Assembly (NCBI RefSeq): GCF_901709675.1
Contig: NC_051088.1
Location: 5,357,664-5,421,663 of the forward strand
Direction of reading: 5' to 3'
DNA: 64,000 bases
From: Syngnathus acus
Lineage: Eukaryota > Chordata > Actinopteri > Syngnathiformes > Syngnathidae
In this document: one piece after another, positions 10,501 through 21,700 of the stretch
Numbering within the stretch: position 1 is the first letter of the stretch
Layout: every line of letters begins with the position of its first letter
The notes under the pieces: generated by a model
Seen by the model: only the letters and a program-made list of their open reading frames with translations
Database searches by the model: none
What the model was told of the DNA's origin: nothing
Program-made: the position numbers and the translations under genes

Positions 10501-13369
10501 CAAAAAGACTCGCGTGGAAGGGCGGCATAGCGTAGGAAACGGTGGTCGGTCTCTTGGAGTGCAACAGAAAGTCAAATCAGCATCAAGACAAGCCACTTTC
10601 ATCAATGCATTCATTTAGTTTGGTGACAGTCACAGTAAGTAGACCTTGATTTGGCTTGGGCTCCCACCCCTAGACGTGCCCCCTATTTCTTTCTCTGTTG
10701 AAAAATTACATACTAAATAAACTATTGTAAAACAGTCAAATTTTCCAGCTGCAATTCAATATCTTTCTTGTATTTTTTTTAAATTTTAAATAATGATTTT
10801 ATTTTCTTAAAATCCTTCTTGAGGGTTATTACCCAACAAGTATCTCAGCATTTTGACTGTAATTTGCAATAACATTATTCAACATTTTATTGAGCTTTTC
10901 AGCCACAGGAAAATCATCACTCATGTCACACTGCCAATTATACATTATACATTTTTAAAGCAACTTGGCCAAACGCCACTAGAATTCTGTGCCACTGGTG
11001 CTAAAAAGTAGCAAGTTAAAGCTCAAACTAGCAGCTGCGGTGACTGGTGGCCTAAGGGAATGCCTCAATCTTAGCATGTACAGATGTGAGGAGCCAATAG
11101 CATCAGCGTTTACATACTGCAAACAGAAAGTGTTGAACCGTGTGAAACGCTACCGTTGTTTATCCCCAGAGGCTTGAAGGAGGCGGTGGGCTGAATGCTG
11201 TTGATGGAGTCAATATAGTTCAAGGAGGCGCAAAAGAGGCCCGACAAAACGTTTGTCAGCTCTTTCCATGTACCATCCACACTGAAAAAATCCAGAAAAT
11301 AACAGCTCCACTGTAGAAAGCTTTTGGATGAATTAAAACAACAGAGTACCTGCACCAAAGAGGGCTTTTTTTTTCTCTCACTAACATTTACAACGTGAAG
11401 TAATCGCATCGTTCTAAAGAACTACTCACTCTTCTACGGAGTCCTGGAACCAGACCCAGATCTCTGCTCCAGGGGGAGACGAATGATAAGGCTGTCCCCA
11501 CTGCATGGTCCTCCAGTACCCCTGCGTAAAGGAGATGTGCAGCTCACGGACGGAGAATTTCGAGATAACCTGCCCCAGTGACTTGGGAAACAGCCGGTAG
11601 TGGGACACTGCAGAGAATGAGCAAAAACAAGGTGCGTGTTGAACAAAAATACAAAGAAATACTACGGATTCGGTAATGTGTCGTTCACAATTAAAATGAT
11701 CAAACATGAACAGTTGAGCTAGTAGTACAGTGAGATGATTATGTGCATGCATCATTCAGGGATGGGCAACTTGAATGCTGGAGGAGGCCACATTTTTTCA
11801 TCAGTTCTACCTGCGGGGGGGTATAGGACCACACACTTCCTAACCAGACGTATAAGAAAAAATGCTTTTATAAATATGGAGAAATTTCTTGCATACATCC
11901 AAAATGTGCTGTTAATGTTTCATTTTAAATACATACACAATCCTAACCCAAAAAGAAAAAAAAACTTAACATACTGTTCCAGTGCAAAGGACTTGCTTAC
12001 ATAAAAATAACCATTAAAGGCCAGCACATAAAGAATCAACATTAAAGGGAAAGTAAAGCCCATAATTCTCTTTGGAAAGAAAAAGCGAAACGCTCTTTGT
12101 GCCCCCACTTGTTTAAACACACGCTCAATGTTCAGTGTGCCAAAATGTTTCTGGAACTCATCGATTTGTACTGTAATACAATATCTATGATATCCAGCAA
12201 TGCGTGCGGTTAAAAACCCTTTCACCCCAAATATCAATCTATAATAAATGTTCGTTTTAGAGTCAAAGAGACTTCCATTGGATGCACATGTACAACATAA
12301 TTTTTCAGTTGCCACATCATGACACCTGCTACGTCATATGCAGTTGAGACTCTTGTGATTGTAACCATTCCAATGTCAGTGTTTGAGGCAACTTTCAATA
12401 TCGGCCTAATTTACTGATATCAAACCGATACAAGTGACATCATTATCACTGAAGCCACATACGGTACGGTATGGTATGACAGAACCGGTTTCAAGTCTGC
12501 ATTTCAGATGCGCTGTCCCAAGTTTTTGTTTTCTTTTGGACGAAACGAACAGGAAGAGCCCGAGTTTCTTTGGTGTTCCTCTTTGCCTTCAACCTGGCGG
12601 CTGCATTTCTTGCATTCTTCTACTGTACTATGATGAATCTTATCTACTGTCCCTTCCCTGCATTAGTTGAAACTATCTCTATCTGGCCTTTCTGTCAAAC
12701 TTTATGTAGCTGTTTCATTCTTACAGAACTTTACAGAACAAACGATAAAATTGAAGCTTTGTTTATAGATGAAAGAGCAGCAACTCAGTCCCCTCTCAAC
12801 ATTTGATCAAATATGTTTTATGATCGCAGCAGGCTGACGTCACTCGCATCTGCTGCAAGCTAAGCTTGAAAGTAAGAAAGCAAATATGTTATAAACACTC
12901 GGCAGTGATCTGTACTCTTTACCTCTTTCCACATCTCGCATTACCTACAAACTAAGATACGTTTTATTGAGACACTTTTAGAATTGCTTTAATAACGTAA
13001 TCAATGACAGCCCTCGTGGCTTTTAACTCTGTAGCTAAGTGCTAATTTACCTTTCTTTCCTCCAAAGAAATCTGTGTCCCACAGGGTACGGAACTGAAAG
13101 CTAGCGTAAATATCTCCAGAATGTAGGGGTCTGATGACCAATTCTTCTTGGAAATCATCTTTCGGCGTCTTTGGAGGGACAACAGCGACCGGGTCAGAAT
13201 GTTGCTTCTTGACGCCAGGGGTCCCTTTCCCTACTTTGGACATTTGCTTGGTCGTTTTCTTGACGCTTTCATTGTTCACTGTCGAGGCTTGACTCAGTGC
13301 GACGACAAATATTGCCAAAGCAATAAGACCAAACAGAGAGACGATGCTACAGCACCTGCGAAGAGCCAT
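7508..13369 (-). CDS. pigt: GPI transamidase component PIG-T
   Basis: Eleven coding exons, written high to low: 13369-13051, 11607-11430, 11281-11154, 10552-10452, 10350-10170, 10079-9982, 9908-9752, 9632-9432, 8565-8400, 7911-7828, 7757-7508. The phases close and give about 620 aa (human 578). PIG-T is the ER-membrane subunit that stabilises the GPI transamidase (with PIGK, GPAA1, PIGS, PIGU), which attaches GPI anchors to proteins. Visible features: an N-terminal hydrophobic signal segment (about residues 7-29), an unusually long basic linker before EELVIRPL, family blocks such as [24 protein letters not shown] and [19 protein letters not shown], and one C-terminal membrane segment (about 570-592, [14 protein letters not shown]) followed by a basic tail ending RGVPPL as in mammals. 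The cysteine in [13 protein letters not shown] appears equivalent to the one linking PIG-T to PIGK. Exon 4 begins at an AG inside CAAGAG; phase and homology choose the site. Exon 6 uses a weak GTTTGA donor. Confidence 0.97.
7936..8304 (+). repeat. Full-length-looking teleost dispersed repeat in pigt intron 9
   Basis: Starts with tandem CATC, then TTTTCTGAACCGCTTAG, GCTGGAGCCTATCCCAGC, ACCGGTTGCCAGCCAATC and GGAGAACATGCAAACTCC, and ends near GCCACCGAGCCGC. This element is very common in teleost genomes and fills most of the 488-bp intron 9 of pigt. It has no coding potential. I do not know its class with certainty. Diverged or partial copies recur in this window (15916, 16375, 20700, 27960, 31805, 33476, 55425, 58939). 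Confidence 0.8.
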
Positions 13370-13609
13370 CTTTCCCCTCGAACAGCCGTGGAGAACTGAC
13401 TACCGTTGACTTCCGTCTTTACGTCATACGTGAAACCAGCCAATGGATCTGCGCCTCGAAGATGTCACATGACCCGCGATCGTACGCGCTTTGTTTTGCT
13501 CAAATCTTTACTTTATTACATTACCGTTTGATGTGGTTCAATAAAGTAACATTGATAGCAGTTTTCTTAAAATATTGAGTCCTGTCTCCATAGCTGTACC
13601 GATTAACTG

Positions 13610-13660
13610 GTTTTATGATTTGTTATTAAAAGCAAATGTTTTAATAACAAATCATAAAAC
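13610..13660. repeat. Perfect 22-bp inverted repeat with 7-nt loop
   Basis: Left arm 13610-13631 and right arm 13639-13660 are exact reverse complements (22 of 22), separated by GCAAATG. The arms begin GTTTTATGATTTG. The hairpin sits about 240 bp upstream of the pigt start codon in the divergent pigt/phactr3 interval. It could be a tiny fold-back element, a MITE remnant or a regulatory cruciform; nothing here decides. Confidence 0.9.
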
Positions 13661-13683
13661 TTAAGCTTGTTGCGTTTGACTAG

Positions 13684-13739
13684 TATTATTATTATTATTA
13701 ATTTTTATTATTATTATTATTATTATTATTAGTATTATT
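13684..13739. repeat. TTA/TAT microsatellite
   Basis: An interrupted run of ATT/TTA triplets directly follows the palindrome. A simple repeat with no coding role. Confidence 0.9.
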
Positions 13740-13947
13740 TAATTTTTAGATGGCCAACAGGTTTTTCGATCACCATACGAGTGTCAAATTGCAGACCGTT
13801 AGATTGGGTAATTCTTTGCAACCCAGCACGTGATAATAACACATCAAATATAACATAACATGGTAAAGCACTGTTTACTAGCAGCGTGCGTTTGCGTGTT
13901 GATGGACAGGGACGGACCCGGGGCACATCATCATTCACCCTCTCCTG

Positions 13948-14010
13948 CAGGCGCACATGCGCGCACATACGCAAGCGCACGCGCACGCATACACACACAC
14001 ACGCATGCAC
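13948..14010. repeat. CA/CG alternating purine-pyrimidine tract
   Basis: CGCACATGCGCGCACATACGC followed by ACACACAC-type dinucleotides. It is a degenerate CA repeat in the presumed phactr3 5' region. Long open frames across it in several registers are artefacts of the repeat. Confidence 0.8.
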
Positions 14011-14172
14011 ATCCACGTTTCTTTTGGCCGGCCATGGATCCCTCGACGCTCCAAGCCGCTGTTGTCAGGGCGAATTAATAGCCCGCTCGCTCGCTGTTTT
14101 GCTCCTCCCGACCTTGCCCGCCTCCGGCTTGGCTTCTTAATATTTGATCCAGGATTCCTGTGCTGTCCACCC

Positions 14173-15751
14173 ATGGCCACATCGGATGGAATAGACGGCT
14201 GTCTGCAGCGAGGCAGATCTCAAAGTGACCCGAATATACTCACCGAACCGGGGATCGATTTGGCTCACGGCACAGGTAAGGTAACCGCATCGTTCTGCGG
14301 ATATATTTATCTATAGCATAAATGGCGTTGTTGTTATTTCCCCTCCGTAAAATGCCTTCTTCATATTGGGGTAAATACCGCCGATGACCCCACCCCCCGC
14401 GCATTGGATGTTGACTGAACCCAAATATAAAAATTAATTTACCACATCAGTGGCCGCACTGCTCCCTGCACAATTAATTATGCAAGCTGATGGTTGTAAA
14501 GACGCCTGTGGCATCAGCAAGTGTGTCACAATGCACACGTTTGCATGCATGTTGCTCATTCGGTGCAACACTCATCAATATGAACAATGCTGCCAGTTGT
14601 TGCCCTATGTTGTGAGCCAGCATTGTCCACCGAGGGAACACAGGTTCTAGTTTGTCTTTTTTTGTTGCAGGCGTTGCATTTGCACAAACTCATCTTGACA
14701 TGCAAGTCAGTCTCATTAACCCTGTGACACCACCCTTGTCTCCCTCCATACTGAGCCCCTCACTGTTATGATGAATATCACGTGATGCCATCCGTGGAAG
14801 CATAGAATGCCCCTGATTCACCACAGCCATCACTTTGCAGATCCATTGACACGGCAGGTGTGCTTTTCAACATGGAGTCTCTGTTTATCTCGGTGTTAGT
14901 CATCCTTGTGCATGTTGGTCTTTAATGACAGCAGCCGCAGCTTGATGAGGTGCAACTAAAGTTTACAGCTTACTCTAAATGCTCATTATTCTCAAATGTA
15001 TTTGGGGCAAAGCCTGTATTTTTTTTATTTGTATTTATTTTTACATAAGAGGCTATTTGTAGTTGCATTGTGTGGGCTTGCTTCAAGTCAGTCCTCCCTC
15101 CCACACGTAAAGAGTTTTACGCACACGACAAAGGATGCTCCACTAAATGATGCAGACAGAAAAAGCATGACTTTTCCTTTTCACCTGTTCACTAATGAGC
15201 CCAGCTATTGACTATGAAATTCATACCTGTCTTCTCCTCTCATCCTCCCCAACGCTGGGTCTAAATGGACCTTGGCTGCATCCATACCCGCTTTTGGACG
15301 ATCTAATTCACACGTTGGTAGATGTGTTAATGTCACACTGAGTGCTTGACGCAACCTGAGTAAACAACACCAACTCCCCAGCAGATCCGCCACGCTAACA
15401 AGGGCCAAAGTCATCAGAGAGAATGCCCACACACACAATGGTGACACTTGTGCAAAGTATGCCAAAGTTGTACAGTACCACCCAAGTACACTACGTAAAT
15501 GACACACAGCCAGTAAGTACAGTCAGTGTGCAGCTGCAATGACAGCGTCTGGTCTGTTGACCCAATGCACACACAATGGGACGACCCCCTCTGCATGAGG
15601 CTCATCACCAAGCTTGCATCTGGGGCACCAGTCTTTGCCAAAGGATTACTTTAACACCCCTCAACACAGTTGTGGTCTTCGTGGCTGCAAAGGCGTACAC
15701 TGTCTGTGACATTGTCTATCTCTATGTATTGTATTACTATTTCTCTCTGTG

Positions 15752-15789
<38 letters not shown>

Positions 15790-18700
15790 ATGTATGTATG
15801 TATGTATGTATGTATGTATGTATGTATGTATGTATGTATGTATGTATGTATGTATGTACTATGTCTAATCTCTGACATTCCACATCACTCAGTCCATTTA
15901 TTTATATTGTAAACATCCATCCATCCATTTTCAACACGGCTTATCCTGTTGAAGATGTTGTGACCTGCATATTGATGTCAGCAAGTCATTTTCAGCACTT
16001 AAGTTTGATCCATAATTTGGAAAATAACAGCCTCATGTGGGAGCTGAAAAATAGTATCACTTTGTGAAAACATATTAATTTGACCAAATTTAGACGTAGG
16101 AGGTTTCTGCCCGACAGCGCTGATATTTACAAATGTTTTCTGAACTTATTTACTTATTGCATCAGTGCAGAGCTGCAGTGTTACTATATAACCTCATCAT
16201 TTCATCAGTAACCTTTTTTTTTTTTATTGAGTTCATGTGCAATCTGAATTAAGTGAGTTTATTTTTGGGGCGTAAATAACACATTTTTAATGAACGTGCA
16301 TGAACATATTAGCAATTTAATATTTACACATACATCACTTAGTATATGTATACCACTTGTCCTAGAAACCTAACCCTAGAAATGACTTTGGGTAAGAGGC
16401 AGAGTACGCTCTCGACTAGTAAAAATCCAATCACAGGACACATAGTGTATGAACAAAAACACTTTCACACACACCTATGGACAACCTAACATGTGCTTTT
16501 GGAATACGGGAGGAGAGGAAGCCAGAGTGAAAACACACAAAAGGACAAGAAGAACATGTAAATTACACACAGGAAGTTCAAACCCAGAACCGTGCTGCCA
16601 AGACTAGTAAATAACAACTACAGTACATTATTTTGCAGTCGTGTGTCAAATTAAAATTATGAAGATGATGCTTGATGAAATGATGTGTCTGACAAAAGCA
16701 ACAGTCCTTAAAAGAAAAAGACAGGACACAATTCCTGTGTGGTATTACCATCATAATAATGTCGTTCAGTGTGGCAAGTAGCGGCATTAAAAGAATAAAA
16801 GGAATGTGAAGTTCCTTGTAAATATACAGTCGGTTAGGCAACTTTGGTAGTGAAATTTTAATCTGTGAAAGTATAGCTCTCGCATGAAACCTGATTAAAT
16901 ACTATTAAAACTAATGACTGCAGAAATGATGACGAGATCAATGAGCATTTCCGACCTAGGTAGGTAGGTAGGTAGGTAGTTTTTGCTTTTAGTAAACGCT
17001 GTCGTGAGCCAGCCCGTCATGCACCTGCACCTACGTGACGCTCAGGCTAATTATGTTCTCACTTCCGATTTCCTGTCGCAGAGCATCTCTTCACACCAGT
17101 CACTCATTAGTCATGGTCAGCTTTAAGGGAGCGTGCTTCAGTCACAGCCACTTGTTGGTTGAATCATAGTCACTATAGAGCTATTCATCTGTCCTACGGT
17201 GATGCACATCTCCATAGAGCCCTTGAAGAAACACTCAGTCAAGTCAAGTGGTAGATCCGAGCCGCTTCCTGGACCATCATGAAACTTTGCAACTTCTATT
17301 AAACATTTCATGATAGTAGTTGTGACTGTCTGAAAAGAGACTTGTAAAAATATTTCACTTTTTTAGAGAACGTGTTTCAGAGTTTTATATGGACGACAAC
17401 TTGATGGTTTATAGTCATGTTCATTTTTTTGGGCAATATTGCAATTTTCCTGTGCAAAAGCTATTATTCATGTGAATGAGACATACTAAACACTATTTTC
17501 ATGTGTGGATGACAACATTGGTGGCCAATCCCCACAGCAGTTTAGATTTGCATCTACAAAAGCTGTTGTAAATAGCAACCATTCAGTATAAAACGTTAAT
17601 ATTTTTGAAATGCTCTCTTTTGTTGTGTGCTGTGTACTCCGCTGTTATGATATCATTTTCTCAAGTTTCTGATATATGTGTTAGCTCAGGGTGTAACTCG
17701 AACCCTGAAAGTGATGTTTCATTTTCTGCTTGTAGACAGTCAACATGACATAAAGAAATTGAACAACATCCACATAGACCCTACCTCTGCAGTATAGCAA
17801 CTCCCCCAAGCAGCAACTACTAACTCCAACACTGAACAAGTGAAACTGGGGCTCAGAGCATCTTTTTCATCTTTTTGTCCTCATTAGGATCTTGGTAAGG
17901 CCGGAACTTAAATTGGGCTTGAACATCTATGCATAAGCCATGACTATATACTATTCTGTTTGGCATGACACACTCCACACTCCTTCACCCCGACTTCAAA
18001 TCAGGAAGCGGAACCTGGAAAGGGCGAAGGTGAATATTTTTGAGGTGATTTAGAGCTGTGTTGCACAACCACATGGTGCAGCTACGTGACAGATTATACA
18101 ATCATCATATACATATGGTCATTAGCACTGCTGAAAAAAGGCGTATCGAATGATGACCTAATTCTTGTGCACAGTACAATATATGTATATCGCCTTGCAT
18201 CCTGCAGTTGTCGCGCATACCGTATCATAACAAGGCCTGCAGGATGCAAAGTGACAGCAGTGCAAGATTCCTGCTGGAGGGAAGGGCAGCTGGCAGAAGA
18301 GGCGGAGAGACAACCTAGAGCGAGCTTAATTGGGTAAACCAAAATAGATGCTGCCAAAAACAGCTGTTTATGGCACCAAAGCTGCATTTACACAACAGGT
18401 CCCAATAAAACCCCACTTCTTTCATCCATGTGACCCACAGGCAAATCATTTCAGTTTTTCATTCCTTCTTGCTCTTTACTTCTGTAATTCAAATCTTAAT
18501 AATTCCTGCTATCCCTCCCTGCTAGTATGTGATGTCATTGCACTGTCGAAGTGACACTGAGTGGCTCCTCAATTACTGAATAAGGATAACCTGCATCTGG
18601 ATAACTTCTTGAGTCCCGCTTGCTCCGGCTCAGCTACTCAAGAAAACAGCTGAAAGACGAGAGCAACAAAAGCCTCAAGTGCCTCGTCTGCTTCCACCGA

Positions 18701-21700
18701 TGAGACACATTTCCGTGTCTGCGGCATGTGTTGCAGCGGCTGTTGTTTTTATCCCTACACCTGCATGTTTGTCTGCATGTTTGCGAGCGTGCGTGACGGA
18801 GGCTTGTACTGATGCAAAAGGAAACTGGCAGCTCTTTGTAGGGAAGAAAAAGCACAGCGCAGGAAGACAAAAAGAAGATCAAAACAAATCCCCATAAAAC
18901 TAATGTCGTCTAATGGCATTTGGCAGAGTGCAACAATGTTAAACTGAGTTCAGGAAGTTGAACGCGAGAAGAGTTATAGCTTAACCCTGTGCGGGCAGTG
19001 AAATTTCAGGGTTGTGCAGACAGTATTTTTGGCGTTAAGTGGGTAAAAGCAAGACAGAAAGACATGGACAAGGGTTTGGCTGGAGGAGAGGGAAATTGCA
19101 CAAGGGGAGAAAGACATGAGGACGTGGCCATTTTATTGAAAGACAGCCAAAGCTTCCCTAATTGCTGAGTAGCCATGACAGTCTGAAGGGTGCACCACAG
19201 ATAGCATTGACTGTTGACGTGTCATTTAGAAAATGTTTCAACAAGCACTAGTATATTTAGAAATCGAGCAATAACATTATATAATTGTTATTACGTGTTT
19301 TTACATAGCAGGAAATTATTGTTTGAAATGTTTGAATGACAAACTAGGGCCAAATGACACAAAACCCAAAGGGTGAGGAGGTATGTTTAGTCGGTCGGTC
19401 AGTGAGTAGGTAACTATGTAGATGATGTTGGTCAGTCAGTTGGTCGTGAGAAAATGAAATGACAACAAGTGAGTGGTAGTAAATGGAGATGGGCACTTAC
19501 AGTATGTCTACCACAGACTCATTGAGCTTCTCTGGCAATGCCTCTCAGGAGATGCTAAATTAAATACAAGGATGAATCAGATAGTACCAGGAGGAATACG
19601 GTACATTCATGAGGAGGATATGAATTAAAGTGTTGCTGGCGAGAAGGCAAAGACAGTACTTACAAATGTGTACTATTTTACCAATTTTCACAAAGGAATA
19701 TTAATATAGTAGTTATGACATGTAAAGGGAAAACATGCAAATAAACCCACAATCAAAACTCTGTAAATTCACTCAATCCTTGTTGACTGTTATCAGTGCT
19801 AATGCTGCCATTGCAGTATCACAGAACTTCAACTTTGTCATGATGGGGAATGTACAGGAAGAAGAAGAAAACACCCAGAGGTTTTAGTTGACGGTTCGGC
19901 CCCTATTTTGATGGACTGGGGCGCTCATCTTAAAAAGTGGCGGAACTTCATTTCATGCCAGCGCAAGTCTGATTTTCATGTTTGGGGCCGTGTTTCGCTC
20001 ATCTGGGCGTGCCGGTGCATGAAGCAGCCTCGCCCCGATGCACCAGATAATCTGGTAACAGAAATAGTCCGTGCTTGCCATAAAATCGGCCACATCGTCA
20101 TTTTCGTGCAGGAGCAATGGTTTAGTTTAGTTTGCCATGTTTATGAACTTGGTAGATGCACTACGCCTCACTGGGCGTTTCTGCCTTGCCCACCAGTGTA
20201 TCTGCAAATTTGGTTACAAAGAGTAGACTCTGGCTTGGAAATGTGTACTTCCATTCCACAGTATGCTATCATCGCAAATTCAAACAATATGTCAAAAGAA
20301 AAAAAAAGAAAATAGGGCCCTTTATCGTTCGTCCGATAATCTCACTCTGATTATTATACTTGTTATACTTTCTGACAAGTTGGTCTGTCAGAACTTAGAT
20401 TTCATAAAAAAAAACATAGATTTTCTATAGCACTTGTCCACATTAGGTGATATACAGTGAGTGGTGTGTGGTTCAGCACCAAGGACAGTGTCAGTCAGTG
20501 ATTAGAACGCCCTAAGGCAGCACACACACAAACTCTCAGTGAAATGTATTGTATTCGACCCACACAAAAAGCAAAAGCAACACGTTTAATGTCTGATGAT
20601 TGAATGTTTTCTTCTGCCCTTCTTCCATTTCTCAGATGACTCAGGCCACCTGAGGCTAATCCTGCAAATTGTATTTTAGATTTTTTTCCCCGCCTTTAAC
20701 ATGCAGTGTTTGTCGAACAAGTCCCTGATGGTGCAGTGGTTCATTCGCTTGAAATCTGTGTAGGCGGTCCCACTTGGTGACAGTGTGAATGATTGTATGT
20801 CTGCATCCACCCCTGTGATTGACTGGCAACCAGTCTTTTGCCACAAGATAGAATAGACTCCACCTTCCTGTGATCCTGACTAGAATATACAGTATAAAAA
20901 AAATGGATGAATGTTAGTGTGTTGGATTTAGGGGTACCACTTTGAACAGCAATTAATAGTCAGTGAGCTACATTTAATTTACTTTTCATGGAAATATATT
21001 CACATCTCTGCCATTTAAAACCTGTCTCAATGGTAATGATGTCTACCTCGCAATGGGGTCTCACCCAAGTTTATGAATTACAGTCTATGACAGTATATTT
21101 TTGTACGTATACATATTTTTGTCCAGCTAAGGTCATACTGTATACATATTGACACGATCCTTTTTTAGCAGTAACAGTCAGCAAATTTGTGTGGCGTGCT
21201 TAAGTATTACATGCCATGCTTATTATACAGATGAATGAAAACTACATGCTGTGCATCATACATGGGCTGGTATTATGGCCATGACAAATTACATTCAAGA
21301 CACTTGCTGTAGCTCAACTTGCCATGTCTGTGGCATCTAATGTACCAATTTGAGTTTGGCACGTGAAATAGATATGCTGAATATTCATGTGTGAGATTCC
21401 CACCAGCTGCAACTCGAGTTTTTACATTTGTGTTGAATAAATTTCAATTGGCCACACTTGTGTTTCTGCATGTTCACTTGTGAGGATCCAAGATGGAAAC
21501 GTATCTTTGATGTGATTCATTGCTAACGGAGGCTTTCCTGCTTGGACAGAGTAATGTGCTCTAAAATCAAAATGCTGTCATTGTGGAGACCCGTGTACTC
21601 AAGGCACTGGAATGCTCTTTTCGATGGAGTATTTACATGCCCAAAATTTTATTTATTAACCTGAATTAATGGACAGTAAATAGCAGGGATTAATGATATT

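Larger units (their letters stand above)
13370..14172. promoter_or_regulatory. Divergent pigt / phactr3 intergenic interval
   Basis: About 800 bp separate the two start codons, which read outward in opposite directions, so this interval should hold both promoters or at least both 5' UTRs. It contains the perfect palindrome, a TTA microsatellite, and a GC- and CA-rich tract (about 13950-14010) followed by a CpG-containing segment up to the phactr3 ATG. No TATA box can be assigned confidently. The promoter role is inferred from layout only. Confidence 0.45.

Noticed and set aside
11920-12315. 131-codon minus-strand open frame in pigt intron 1
   Set aside because: No recognisable domain; it lies inside an intron whose flanking exons join correctly without it.
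13957-14172. In-frame 5' extension of phactr3 (72 codons)
   Set aside because: It translates a CA-repeat tract; homology begins at the ATG at 14173.
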